A stretch of DNA of 64,000 nt. Origin: Sphagnum compactum. Its lineage: Eukaryota > Bryophyta > Sphagnopsida > Sphagnales. Shown piece by piece: positions 1-12,683 of this stretch (positions within the stretch are counted from its first letter, which is position 1; each line of letters starts with the position of its first letter). The translations under genes and the position numbers were made by a program. The notes beneath the pieces were generated by a model that saw only the letters and a list, made by a program, of their open reading frames with translations, made no database searches and was not told the origin of the DNA. Location of the stretch: the NCBI GenBank assembly GCA_965153455.1, contig OZ234503.1, positions 434,001 to 498,000 of the forward strand, written 5' to 3'.

Positions 1-219
1 TTGCTATTATTATCCCAATGTAGTCATGTAATTGTTGTTAGAGACATCAACATCAAACACGATCACATAATGAATGAAGTTCATTCACATAGATTTCCAT
101 CCATAACTTTTTAGTCCCTTCATAGTTCGTTCGTAGTTAACTTGTAATTCATTTTTAGTTAATCCATAATTCACTTCTAATTAATTTTTAGTTCATTCAT
201 TGTTCATTTTTAATTAATT
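1..219. other. AT-rich flank outside the inverted duplication
   Basis: No coding signal is seen. Roughly 110-220 is made of degenerate, repeated words of the type TTAGTTCATTC and TAATTCA. The sequence stops matching the right half of the window at about 220, which is how the outer edge of the left arm was placed. Confidence 0.5.
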
Positions 220-2013
220 AAAAGTGTGCATTAAATTGTTAGTATGGTTGGTTGTTTGTCCATTGCTTGAAGTATGTGAATCTTGGGTGGTCACTAGATG
301 ATACTCTATTGTTAGCTACAACCTTAATAACACCATTCATTGGTGGCAAGCTACCACCAAAACCCCTTATCACTATATTCACAAGCCATTGCAACCTTTT
401 GAAGCACATGACTTGGGATTTAATAGGATCCTTTTTCACAACCCCATCAAATGATAAAAGCATAATCATTTGGTGCCCCAACAATTGGGGCTAAGTTCAA
501 TGAGTTGAAGGACCATATGACAAAATGATGATTGCATTGACCTAGTTTTATCCATAGGCTTGAATGCATATGTTTGGATATGATTTATTTCATGAATGTG
601 ATTATCGAAACATAATGTTATAGATCCATATATGCAGAGATGCTTTTCAATAAGGTCAAGATTTTTTTTAAAAATGATGTCTATATGTAATCATTTGTAG
701 CAAAGTGCAAGCTCCCATTGTTCAACACTTCAAATGCTGGATTTTGTTGCTATAAGTGCGATCTCCATTTTTCAAACAATGGGGATGGTCACCATGTGGC
801 AATTTTATTACAGTATTTTTTGGTGATGTGTGCCTTAGGTCTAAGGTGTGTGATTGATTGTCCTTGCAATTGATTGATATTAATATTTATAGGCATTGGG
901 TGGTATGCAATATATTATTATGTGAACATCAAGCATTGAGGAACAAGGACTTAAAAGCTCTTATGTTGTTCAACTGTCATCACAAGTTTTATTTTGGTCA
1001 TGACTCATGAAGACATTAGAGGACATAGTTGTTATTTGCAACAATATTATCGTCAAATCGGTAACTAATAAAATCAAATCTCACAAATTGCTAAAACCTT
1101 GACCTTTCCCTTTCAACCTTGCTTCTACCACTAATAAGTCCATGTTGCCACATACCATGAAGACTGCACTAAAACTATCGGCATCATTATATACACCCCA
1201 AAAAAGAACATACAAGCATATGAGCAATATTTTCACTTGGTATTTTGCCACCTCAATCCACTTAGCTTAGAAGATAAAGACCAATTGAGCAAAAATGAAA
1301 AACCCAAAAGAAAAAACATTGCAACAATTTTATTTTGAGACCATGTATTTTCTCTTTTAAATTATTATTATTATTGTTTTAATAATGATCTTCATGCCTA
1401 TGGGTGTGCCAAGTGATGGTTTACAATGCCTCTTGGAACTTCTGGAGCAACAGTGGTATGTCCAAAGATTTTAACGTAAAATCTTTTGGAGACACCAAGT
1501 GATCGATCTCCGATCAGTGTACCCCAAGTCGGAATGACTTTGCTCCGTGATGGGTCATCACTTCCGCCGATGTGTTTTCCGGGTTTGAAGTAGGCGGAGA
1601 GTCTGGACTAGAGAGACGTGGAGCAAACAGCGCGAGAAAGCACGAAAAGCTGACGCAGACGATCTTCTTCCACAAAAGAGGAGGAGGAGTGGCAGCAGTA
1701 GATCTGAATAAGCACGACTAAACATAAACCTGCCAAGACAACACTTTTATTGCATAATATCCAAAGAAAACGCCCTCCCTATTTGAGGAGGAAATTAATC
1801 TGGTGAGAAAAAATGTCGAGACCGTCGACAGGCTCCATCACTCCAGGCGATAATAATAATAAGTATTTCAGTAAAGCTCGATTTTTTAAAAACTTGTAAG
1901 TCTTTCCGTTGCTTGTAAATTCGACGCTTGCCAAAAGAAAGAAACATTCGGTTTGAAGTGCTGTCAAAGAGGGAGCACATGTATGTATGTATGTTAGGGA
2001 GGGCGAGCGACGC

Positions 2014-2041
2014 GAAGAAGAAGAAGAAGAAGAAGAAGAAC
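2014..2041 (+). repeat. (GAA)n microsatellite just before the AKR coding region
   Basis: A run of GAA/AAG triplets lies immediately upstream of the first in-frame ATG of the left AKR copy. The right arm has a partly interrupted version at about 29013-29038. It would lie in the 5' leader of the transcript. Confidence 0.7.
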
Positions 2042-2048
2042 TTCCTTC

Positions 2049-5000
2049 GTGGGGGAGTTCGAATTCTCTAGTAGTGCCGAGAAGGAATATTTGTTGTTTC
2101 TTGACGACACTTCGACTTCACAACAGAAGAGAAAAGACGATAGGAGAAAGGAGTCATTCCGTGTTGAATCGGAAAGTAAAGTGATTGAGGAAGAATTGGA
2201 TATGGCGGAACTTGAGGAAGATCATCGGCGCACGGAGATACCGACGACCTCCATCGTGGCCAACAACGGCAGCTCCATTCCCCTTCGCTCAGTTGGAAGC
2301 TTTTCAATTCCTGCGATTATCACAGGTTCTCTCTCTCTCTTCTCCTTGTTGGAAATTCTCCCAGGAAATCAACGCAACCTGAAAATCACGCGCTCTTTCT
2401 TCCCCCCTCTTGGATAATTGTGTTCAGATTTCATTCTACATCGTAAAATGACGAGTTTTCTTCCTTAATGATGCATGGATTGGTGTCTTGCTGTGTGGTC
2501 TGAGGAATGTGGCAGGTGGCTGGAGGCCATGGCAAAATCGACCAAAAGAAGGCAGTTGAGGAGATGAAACGATACGCCTTTGCAGGCCTTGGTGTCTTCG
2601 ACTTGGCTGACATCTGTGAGTTTTTTACCCTTTGGGACCCAGTTTGTTGGATTGTTTCACTAATAGATTCAGTACACTTTTGCAGCAAGATCTGAAAGAT
2701 GCAATTGTTGTAAGGGAATGCTGAAGCCCTAGTTTAGATGCACTACGGTTTTGCAGCAAGATCTGGAAAATGTGAATGTTGTAAGGGAATGCTGAAACCC
2801 TAGTTTAAATGCACTACAGTTTTGCAGCGAGATCTGAAAATTGCAAATTTTGTCAGGGAATGCTGAAACCCTAGTTCTTACAAATAGCCTAGTATTTACA
2901 AAATTCTGATGTTCTCTGTGAAGGACATGACGACAAGTCTCAGAATATTGATTTGTTCAAGGCTGGTGAAATATCCAAGTTCTATGGATCTGGCTTTCTT
3001 TCACATATGTTAGTAGTCGGAGTTGTTGTTTCATACATGGCGACTGGTACTTTAGATCTTATTAACAAAGCAAAATCTATCTATGCTGTAGATGGGTGTG
3101 CTGAAGAAATTTATGGCAAGTTCTTGAGGGAGTATCTGGGTGCAAATCTTGTCCTTGGCTTCACAAAATTTGCCCCTCATTATGGTAAGGCACTCTTTCT
3201 GTCTTCAGCATACTCTTAGGAGTGATACATCTCTTTCTAGCCATTGTATCAATACCTTTCTTTTCCTATCGGTTGCCAAGTTTTAACCCCTTTGAGCCAA
3301 TTCTCAGCTGCCTGTGCTTCTTGCAGAATCATTTTGATGTCTTCTCACTCAAATAAGAGAGAAAGAGGATTCAATCCTGGGCCATAAAGCTTTGGTCAAG
3401 CATGACCATTCCCTCTACATGTAGAGAAGTTAAACCACTAAGAGACTGATGTGTAGGCAGTAGCGGTACAAATACACGAGAGGTGGTGGAATCCAGCATC
3501 CATCGATCCCGCAAGCGTATGGGGTGTCTACATTGGACATGGTCCAGTTTCATTGGTGAGTGCATTTTCACAATGTGCTGTATGTCATGGGCTCACCAGC
3601 ATGGGGTTTGGCCTGGGTCTCTTTCTGAGTCCTTTTATCTCTCTTGTTTTAAACCTTTTGAACATGATGATATTGTTCTCAGTCCTCTCAAAGATGAAGT
3701 TTCATTTTCTTGTCTCTGTGTTTTCCTTTGAGTTCATGCGACAGCACAGTTTACTTCCTCTGAGCAGTGAACCTTAATCATTTTCTGTCATTTTGCTTTT
3801 CTCCATGGCTCTTACGGTTGTCCTTCAGAACTTACATTTCTTCTTCATTGGTTCACCATAAAGATCTGCTCTCCAAATGTAAAACCACTATTTTCATCTA
3901 GGGCTATCTTTGTTCCTTGCAGCAGGGTCTGCCTCTCTCAGCTTCCTAAAATGAATAAATCCTCCCTGCTCACCTTCTTGTGCCCTGTTCTTTACATGCC
4001 ATGACCACTAATTTCCAGAGACTTGAGAGTTCATTTGGCTTTTCAGTTTCTATTGCAAGGATGCTGCTGTTGTCAAGCCTAATGTTACCAATGTGCAACA
4101 CCTGTGTCTTTTTGTTTGACTTGGTCCTCTTTACCCATACCTGTCCGTTAGATATCAGAGTTAAGTGGTTACATCGTGCATTGTTGTGGTGGATTACAGG
4201 TGGGATTATAGAGATATCCATTACTTCGATTCCATGAAGTTGCTATATACACTTAAACTGGAGGGTAAGATAAAGGAGCTGGGGCTAACAAATTTTGACA
4301 TTCTGCACATGGCCAAACTTTATAAGGAGTGTGCCATCCCAATTGTCTCAAACCAGGTGAAGTTCCACCTCTCTTCTGCCCTATATGACTATTTCTATCC
4401 ATGTTCATGTTTTGATACAATGTGCACATTACTATCTCCAAAAGCATCAAAGATCTTGTCCCTTAATCTTAGTGCCTCTTTTGGGAGTCTCAAGGCTGAC
4501 CATAAAGCCCTAGCTTTCCTGGGGTTTGGGCAGTTATGAACAAACAAATGGATGCTTATATGAACAGATCAATAGAGAAATCTGGAAAGCTCTTGCAATG
4601 TCAAGGTAAGGTCCAACGTGGGAACGAACTCCTGATGGAGTTAGCTCTCACCATTTTATGACCTTCACCATCCCCTTGTTGTTGCCCTTCCTCTAGCAGC
4701 TGTGGCTACGTGCACTCAGAGGCAAAGAGTCTATGCCCCCAGGGCAGTCTTGTGAATGCACAATATCGATCCCCATGCCTGTTAATTTTCTATTGATGCT
4801 CATGGTTTCTGTTGGTGCAGTAACACCCTGTGGGCTGAATGGAACTTTTGAAGATTCCTATTGTCTCTGATATGACTGTCTTCTTGTGGAAGCCCTAGAT
4901 AATTGGACACCCCTTGTGGAGGGTGACTGTGCAGGTTGCATATTCAATTAGAGACAGAATGCCAGAAAAGAAGGCGGTTGCATGGTGCTTGAAACACAAC

Positions 5001-5788
5001 GTCAAGATCCTTGCATATGGGTATGTCTTTCCTTACCAAACACAACTGCAACTGCTTGAAGATCATGGATGTGGTCTTTATTTCCCAAAGATGAGCACAA
5101 GTACATAGAATAGAGTGCTTGCTAGAACTTTGCTAAGAGTGGGTGATTTTCTCATTGGTCATCCCTGCTCATCTCATGGTTGAGAGAAGCCTGAGTCTAG
5201 TCAGTGACAGACAGATTTTGACATTAGTTTTGGATCCACTGGGTCACAGGTCCCTACTGGGTGGATTCCTGTCAGAGAAGTAGTTGGGGCGTCCTGAGCC
5301 ACAAAGATTTGAGTTAACCACACAGTCACTCTCCAAATACAAACGCACCATCGACCAGTGGGGTGGTTGGATGCTTTTCCAGGTTAGTATCATCCCAAAT
5401 AGAGTCAAACAAGGATTTGAGAAAGCTTTCTTGGCAAGTGCTATTTTGCTTTTCCCACCTTTTTGTTGATACTAGTTTAGGGCAAGCCATGTCTTACAGT
5501 GATTTGGTGTTTGATTCATGTGGGATCCAGGAGCTTCTGCTTGTGCTTAGTCAAATTGCAGACAAGTACAAAGTGAGCATCAGCAATGTGGCAGTGCGCT
5601 ATATAGCTGACAAGCCTGCTGTAGCTGCAGTTATAATTGGTGCTCGGCTCAGCATAGCTGAGCACATCCCTAGCAACCAGGCTACATTTTCTTTCCCAGG
5701 CTTTGATCAAGGAGATGTTGCATTGATTCATGCAGTGGGGGAGAAGGGCAATGGAATGGCTGGGGATTGTGGTGATGAGTATCGCTAG
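2049..5788 (+). pseudogene. Aldo/keto reductase family gene, left copy, disrupted
   Basis: Aldo/keto reductases are NAD(P)H-dependent (beta/alpha)8-barrel oxidoreductases; the substrate of this member is unknown. I read eight exons: 2049-2325, 2505-2615, 3092-3184, 3457-3555, 4200-4356, 4935-5020, 5250-5382 and 5531-5788, all with GT-AG introns. In the equivalent right copy the phases agree throughout (405 codons). The catalytic tetrad is visible: Asp125 and Tyr130 in FDLADIYG, Lys155 in GFTKF, His193 in QFHW. The protein ends in GDCGDEYR. The start may instead be the ATG at 2202. Two lesions break it. Exon 4 lacks one G (four Gs after CGTAT near 3520, five in the right copy), and exon 7 has an in-frame TAG at 5281-5283 where a tryptophan would fit. 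Exon 6 also carries unusual changes (SIRDRMP against SIVDRRP in the right copy). The second gene lies downstream on the same strand. Confidence 0.85.
2680..2880 (+). repeat. 71-bp tandem repeat, three units, in AKR intron 2 (left)
   Basis: The word TTGCAGC(A/G)AGATCTG recurs at 2680, 2751 and 2822, giving a 71-bp period. Each unit includes AGGGAATGCTGAA(A/G)CCCTAG. Every unit ends in a polypyrimidine-AG word (TTTTGCAG), so the array multiplies acceptor-like sites in the intron. Confidence 0.8.
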
Positions 5789-6918
5789 CTACAAAGACAC
5801 GAATCCAATTTTGTAATGTTTCTTGAAGATGAAGGGGAATGCCCAGATTCCAACATGCTAAGCCACAGGAGATAGCAAAAACTTGAATGGACAGAGGGGG
5901 GAAGAATCAATCTCATGGAATGAAAATGCTGTGATCTGGGAATCTTGCACAATGATCCCTACAAAGATATGATTAGATTCACTGTTAATGCCAAGATGTG
6001 CAACAGTCTGTTAAAGATATGTTACCTTTTGGAGCTGGATTTGCAGGCATCTTGTGCTCAATTAGTTTTACAAGGAATGAAGAGCAGCAGGAAATGGCAT
6101 GGCCAGAATGGAGCAAAATGGGGGTATAGCTCAATAGAGTAGAGCGCACATAGTAGAGAAAGTATTTAGGAAATGTAAAGAAAGCATATGATAGTTCTGC
6201 TTGTGCATCACTGTCTTGAATAAGAAGACTTCGCAGTTCTTCTCACTTTCACTTGGAAAGAACCCCACTTGCGATTTGATTGCTGGTATAGCCTAAGCTG
6301 AGCAAGACAGAGAAAAACGAACATGAGAATAACAAAGCAAGCTGGAGAATGCACCAAGTTGTATAAAACAGTGTGACATGACGTTGGAGGTCTTGGAGCT
6401 TTGTATTGCTTCTTATGATACATAACTTATCTTGAGATGCTGCTATTCTCCTTCCAGATAGCCTGTACAATATTGACGTGCAAAGACAGGATGAGTGTCA
6501 GTAAGGTTGGGTTGTGAAGAACGGATTGGAAGTACATATCTTGAACTGTTCCGCGTCCTGCACGGGAAGATTTGGGGACTGGAATCCCTTTTGTCTCAAC
6601 GAAGATTGACGAAAATTAGTTTTGGTAGGTGCCTCTTCCATCAAGTACTTGATGTATTACACTTGAAATCTTAGCAGAAGGTGCACCTATGTCGGGCCGC
6701 GTTGCGCGTGGACGGTCAGCAACGACACTGAAAGATCGCACCGACAGCCAGTGATTCACGCGTAGAAACTTCTGAAATATATTTGGTATTCTCTCGATGG
6801 TGTATCTCTCTGTTGTTTTTCTCCAGGGCCCCCGTTCACAGCCATACTCTTCCTCGGACGATTTTCCTTTCTCTCCAGCATCAGCTCAGCTCCTAGAGGC
6901 AAGGTGCTCACTCACGAA
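5789..6918 (+). other. AKR 3' region and upstream region of the second gene (left arm)
   Basis: No gene is seen. The first part would be the AKR 3' untranslated region. The stretch before 6919 is presumably the promoter and leader of the second gene; no clear TATA box could be assigned. The mirror is 24112-25262. Confidence 0.4.
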
Positions 6919-8637
6919 ATGGCTGATTCATGGCAAAAGTACCTCTACGAAAAGTACGCTGCTTTCGCCATGGACCCTTTGAAGTCTGAGCGTAGCGTTC
7001 GGCTCTTGGATGTTTTGGTGAAGACGAGCAGGAGGGGCTGGAGTCCCATCCTTTACAATATTGGCTCCATGTTCAAGCTGGGCTCCAAAGAATCGCAGGA
7101 GACTGCCGATCGTCTTCGTGAGGGGCTCAAACGTTTCGAATCAAATACGGGTAAGGATTCATGCACTGATCTCGTTCGGGGATATTGCAAAACTCACCGG
7201 CTCTTCTTTAGTCGACTTGCGTTATCGACAAGTATCGATGAAGAGACCGAAGTTGTACATTGTTGTGACGATCTTTTGCCGCCTTGCTTTAGCTTCACCA
7301 TTCGATTTTCTGGACTATACGAGTGGGTGAACGAACTGGTGTAGTGTTTAAGAACATGTTGTCAACTGGAGCTCTAAATGAGAGACCTTCGATGGATGCT
7401 AATTGTTCGGTTTTGGTGACTGCAGAATGCGATGAAGATGACGAAGAGCTATTCCAATTGGACCGAGCTCAGCTGGATATTAAGCACAGAGTTGAGTCCA
7501 GGGATTCAGTGAAATCCAGCCTGCGTATCTTTGGGGATGCTGCAAATCTTGACATCGACGGTGACAAACACTTGGAATGCGAGTTACAACATGTGCAGAT
7601 CGCCAGTGTGGACAGGGCAGCGCTTGAGGAGATTATAGGCAAGCAACAATGGAAGCCTGACGTTCCTAAGCTGACGAACCTCAAGTACTGGTCCGAACGA
7701 AGCCGTTTCAATTGTTTCGGCGAGAGGCAAGCTCCCTGACTTCTACATGAGATAACAGCATGATCTTATTGCATCCTCTCATCCAGAGGTTCTAATTTAG
7801 AGCTACCAAAGGATCTTCCCGATATGAGATTGTGTGTTTGGTGTTATTATTGTGGTTGTTTCTTCACATTTGATGGGGTCGAGAGGTGCATCCTGACGAT
7901 GTACACTATCATCACTGTAATCTTTTGGTATAGAGGTGAGGTCACAACTCGATCTGTCCACACACAAGATTTTACCCAATCGACATACCCAGGGAATGAT
8001 GTCATAACATTCTAATGCCCACAAAATCTTTCCTTCTCAATAATCAGGCTGCACATGTGAAAGAATGGGATAAAGTTATGTTGTAATGTGTAGGAGTAGA
8101 CCAGTGCTTTTACATGAGCGATTTGTGCATAGAGCATTGGACCTGTGACACCGTCTTGAATGGAATTGCGTGTAAGTAATTTGCAGTATGCAAGACCTCT
8201 GGGTGATTTATGAGATCCTTCAAGCAAAGAAGGTAATTCTGGAATCAGTTGATTCACACTCAGGTGCTGTAGGAGCCAATATTACCGCTGTAGTCCCTGT
8301 TGGAGGACCACCTGTGGGGGCAAATCTCAGGATGTCGGCAACTAAGAAAACCTTGTTTGAGTACATGGTCCCAGATAACAAGGTGAGGGCCTTCGGGTTC
8401 AGGGCTATTCATGCCCGGTATGATTCCACAGGTGAATTTCTCTCAATTGGGCATGTTGAAGAAGGGAGTGCTTTACCCACTGTACAGGGTGAACACGAGA
8501 GTAAGAACATTGATCCGCGACTGGATTTGGGAGGGCTGTTTCTGAAACCACCTGGTGATATGCATGATGACAATGGTGATGACATAGAGTTCTTGGAAAT
8601 TGTAGCAAGTAATCTAGCTGAAGAGCCGGACAACTAA
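6919..8637 (+). CDS. Unknown protein with gasdermin-N-like pattern, left copy (open)
   Basis: My model has four exons: 6919-7150, 7212-7322, 7426-7684 and 8187-8637. Phases agree and give 350 residues. All introns are GT-AG; intron 1 would be only 61 nt, which is short, so exon 2 is the least certain part. An alternative open frame covers about 7293-7739 without the second intron. I do not recognise a standard plant family. From exon 2 on, the order of motifs resembles the gasdermin pore-forming domain: KRPKLY (residues 88-93), SPFDFLDYT (106-114), a beta-rich stretch, LQHVQI followed by a helical LEEII segment, DLWVIYEILQAKK (204-216), and VPDNKVRAFGF (262-272). An acidic tail of about 75 residues follows and no recognisable C-terminal autoinhibitory domain. 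Residues 1-77 do not fit the family. The gasdermin assignment rests on pattern recognition only; the gene itself is supported by two arm copies with matching exons. Confidence 0.5.
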
Positions 8638-11600
8638 TTCCACATTTCTTCCATAGAGTTTGTATCAATCAATTTTCACAACACTGTGTGAAAATGTAAG
8701 AAAATAAATGTAAACTCAGCCTGTCATGATAGTAGCACATATGTTGTGGAGTGAAATTATAGCTGTAGCATTTCCTCTTGTAAAGAACCATGGAGTCTCT
8801 GTGACTCTTCCATGATACCTTTGGCGGATAATTGACTGGTTATTCTGATGGAAATACTTTGATCATGGAATGTTTGAAATGTGAAAAGAGTTGAGAAGGA
8901 GTATTAGGCATATAGATTACCATCTCAAATTTCAAAGCCTTGTCCTAGCAAGACGCAACTTAATTCTTGAAAAGCACCTTGATATGATCTCTCGACAATG
9001 TGGGAAAGCAGACATTCCTCTGTGTGATGTCCAATTTTTTGTTATCAGATAGGCATGTTGCCTACGAGGCCAGGTTTGTTTTGCAGATTGAGAGCTTCAA
9101 CCTTGGCTCTAAGGGGCATCTGTGAGTACTGGTGAGGAGCAAATTCAGAATGGAATCAGGTGAGAATCAACTGCACAAGTCCTCATTAGAATCCCAATGC
9201 AAAAGTCCAGTATCAACTGATCGCAGGAACTGGATAGTGGTTCCCACTGACCCAACCAAATCAGTAACTACTTTGGACTGACTATCAATTTGGGCATACC
9301 ACTACAATACCCAGCAATGGAATTCAGAAGGAAGGAGATAACGTGTTTGATAGAAGAAAAGCCTTGTCCACAACCAAGGTTTCATGCATCGTTAGGAATT
9401 CCACGTGAATTCTGCTTCCATCCCACTTACAACAAATTTAGCCTTCAATTACAATTGCTTGCCTTTTGATTGGATATACAATGTAGAGTATCTCACCTTT
9501 TGATGACAACAAGAAGTCTCCTCATGTTAGGTTCATAATGGCTCACACAGCTACCTTTGTCTCTATTAAGCCAAGTCTATTTGTGAAACAAATGCTGATG
9601 AGCTCTCTCCATCTGAACAATCTACATCACAGAATAAGATTTTCTTTACCGTTCAAGGTCCTCAAGGCATTTCCAAAATAGCAACTGTTCAGTTTATGAA
9701 AGCTTATGAAGTGATACCATGTGTTCTGGTGGCAGGTAGATGAGACCTAAGCAAACCAGGTTTTTCAGAACAGTGTGAGCTGCTGAACACTTTGATCTGT
9801 AGCATAGAAATTCAGTGTTGCAAATGTTTCTTTCATTAAGACAAACAAAACACCGTGCAAAGATAATGCTCAAAATCATGAGGGTGTCGCAAGTAGGTGT
9901 GACTCAATGGGTTGTATAAGATTAAAACAGGTCTGTGCATTCTACTTACAGGTATCTCATGATGTTTCCAACAGCTCAAGGCCAAATCCCAACTTCCTAA
10001 AGTTTAAGCCAGTAAAGACAATTCATGTGAAAAGAAAAAAACTAGAGATTACCCCACTTGCCTTGCAGGCACATCAAAAACCAGCTGCTGCATAGTGCAA
10101 TCAGCATTGCATTCCCACCCACGCAATATATGAGCAATCTGGAGAAGTTCTCAGTACTTACATATGAGCAACATCTCAGCAAAATGGAGATGTTGTCAGT
10201 GCATATCAGCAAACATCAATAAGAGGAAAACCAACCCTATTGAACACAAAACAAGAACGAAACCAAAATGAAAATGTGCAGAGAAGTCTGAACAACAGTG
10301 ATGGTCACAGGCATGTTGAGAGACCACCTTAAACAGGACTTACTTACATTAGAATCTTGGACAGACCTTGAAGACTGTGCAGTTCCAAATAGCTTCATGG
10401 AAATGTCTTATGCAAAACCTCATCAGCAGAGGTGCAAACTTACAAAAGGAGTCTCAGAAATTGTCCAAGGCAACTGCTTGCTGGGCAAAACTACTAGCAT
10501 TATAGAATATGCAGGCTAGGAATGGCAGAATTGACATTGGCAGTGGCTGTGATCCTGGAACATTCTTGATTGTTTGTGCAAACGAATTACATTTTAGCTT
10601 TTGATTCTGGCTCTTATATTGCTATAGGGGATGGAAAAGTTGATTATCTTCTGGTGATCTCCCCACAGTAATTGATTATCTCACTAACCAATTATCTCAA
10701 AAGTTCACATGGCTGCATATGACAACTGCATTGATTCTTGAGAATGATTGGCAATATGAAGCTCTACTTTGGAGTAGAATTCCAAAGTAGAGTTTTGGAT
10801 CATAGATGATTCCCTTCTCTCTCCTATGCAAACACTTCTCACCTTTAAAGTGTATGAAGGAATTTAGTAATGAAGAATAGTGAATGGCGAGAATTACTTA
10901 AGTATTTTATTCTGTATGGTCATGTGTTGCAAATCTATTCTGCAATAGCAATTTGTTTTACAAATATATCCCACTTATTTGGGTCCAGAGTTTCCGGGAT
11001 TATGAAAGAATTAGTCTATTTATAGAAATTCATTTAGTAAAGTTATAAGACTACATGTACAGAATCCATTGAATTTTGTGAATGTAGATTAGCTTTCATC
11101 ATAATCAATACTAGATTATTTCAAACAAAATACGAAGGTTCCAATCAATGGATTTTTTTCATGAATTGATGTGCAAAAGAAAGGGGGATATGTTCTCGTA
11201 AAGATATGAGTGTTCTTGTAAACAAAAATTCCAGTGACATTGTGAAATTAATCCTTATGTCAATTTCAGCGGAAACAAACAAAATAATAACTACTATGTT
11301 CATATCATTGTGATTTCCATTCACAAACTATAAGACCATTACCATTAGCATGCATGAATGGCAATGGTTAGTAACCACTACATTCAACTTAGTTCACTAG
11401 CTCCCAACATTGGGTGTCTAAAAATGCAATAATATGTCTTCAAAATTTTGTTCAAACAATTACATAAATATTTAAATTTTACCTTTGTGTTACACGGCCA
11501 AGAGCAATGGTTGGACTAAATCATGAAGTTGGCTAGGCCACTTCCAGGAACATAATCAGAAAAATGTCATTCAACTCCCCATTTCAATCAGGCACTGAAG

Positions 11601-12683
11601 CCGTTGCTGTAGATTGGCTTAGATAGAGGGTGGTGTTTACGTTTGGGGTTTTACATATCTTGTAACTTAGCACACTTGGAACACAACATGTATCACATTT
11701 TTCGTGCAATTATGAAAATGTGATATTAACTAAACAAAAGTGTCAATGAGCAGAGCATGGTATGAAAATGCATGATTACAAATCAAGCGTCAAATCCAAA
11801 TTAGGAACTTGTAGAAGTTGAACACATGTTTAACTTTTCTTTTTTGAGTGAATGTAGGTTTAAGGAATTTGAATTGTTGGTGAGGGGAGCAACTAATAAG
11901 ATATACTAAGAAATAATGTTTTAGGGAAAAGGAGTTTTAAGGGAAATAATTAAGAGGTCATCATACCATCTGTTCTCAATTGCAACAATGGCCATCCCAC
12001 ATCTTTTCAAGAGCTCCTTGATGCTAAATTAAATAGAAAGTGACCATACATGTTATTTTGTGCAAGAAAATTAAAACATCCAACAATGAGGTGAATCACC
12101 ATTTAAAAACACTAGAAATGAAATTTCAGCATATTTGCTGAGATGAAAACTTCCCAAGCTCAAAAAAAAAATTGAAACAAATAGAATTGTATAAAATGGT
12201 TGATAACACAAAATAAATTTAAATAATAGCATAAATCAATGAAGGCTTCAGATTTATCTATTTTTTGAACTTAGCTGACCTGTCAAATGATGGGTCATCC
12301 AAGGTTCTCATTAACACAAGAAATTTGAAATAACCTAAATAATGAAGTTACTAGCCCATCTATCTAATAGTGGGTGTTGTACAAGGCTATTAACACAATA
12401 ATTTTCATTTGCAAAATTCCTTCACATTGTGATTTTTGGGTGCAAGATTGCGATATGATATCCACAATACACTCAACTTCTGTTGAGGATATGATGTATT
12501 TCAACTATTTCTCTTGGTTCCCAAAACACATGTACACAATTACTTCAAACACAATAGAAAAAATGGAATATGATCCAAAAGGTTAAGTTTTCAGAATTGG
12601 TTGAATTGACTCCTAAAACTAGGGTTGAAGTTTAAAAAACATTCATTTGTTTTTCAAAATCTCGAACTAGAGTAAAAAGACAT
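8638..12683 (+). other. Non-coding 3' portion of the left arm
   Basis: About 4 kb follows the second gene. Short open frames exist, for example 10298-10519 (73 codons, also open in the right arm at 20554-20775). The differences between those two copies change amino acids (L/M, P/V, Q/R, G/E), so there is no sign of protein-level constraint. The inner part becomes AT-rich. No transposon protein was recognised. Confidence 0.5.
10762..10792. repeat. Perfect short hairpin (12-bp stem, 7-nt loop), left arm
   Basis: CTCTACTTTGGA is followed after seven bases by its exact reverse complement TCCAAAGTAGAG. The same hairpin is kept in the right arm at 20282-20312. It could be the tip of a small foldback element, or chance. 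Confidence 0.75.

Larger units (their letters stand above)
220..12683 (+). repeat. Left arm of a ~12.45 kb inverted duplication
   Basis: The stretch reappears as its reverse complement at 18358-30803. Matching landmarks run in mirrored order: the outer edge (AAAAGTGTGCATTAAA at 220 against the sequence near 30790), the AKR gene, the second gene, a short hairpin at 10762 against 20282, and the inner edge (TAAAAAGACAT near 12680 against ATGTCTTTTTA near 18361). All paired AKR exons have equal length except exon 4. The paired last exon (258 bp) encodes 85 residues that differ at 7 positions, so the arms are similar but clearly not identical. No terminal target duplication or transposon terminal motif was seen at the edges. 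Boundaries are by eye and may move by tens of bases. Confidence 0.9.

Noticed and set aside
10298-10519. A 73-codon frame present in both arms (also 20554-20775)
   Set aside because: Differences between the copies mostly change amino acids and there is no domain or splice context.
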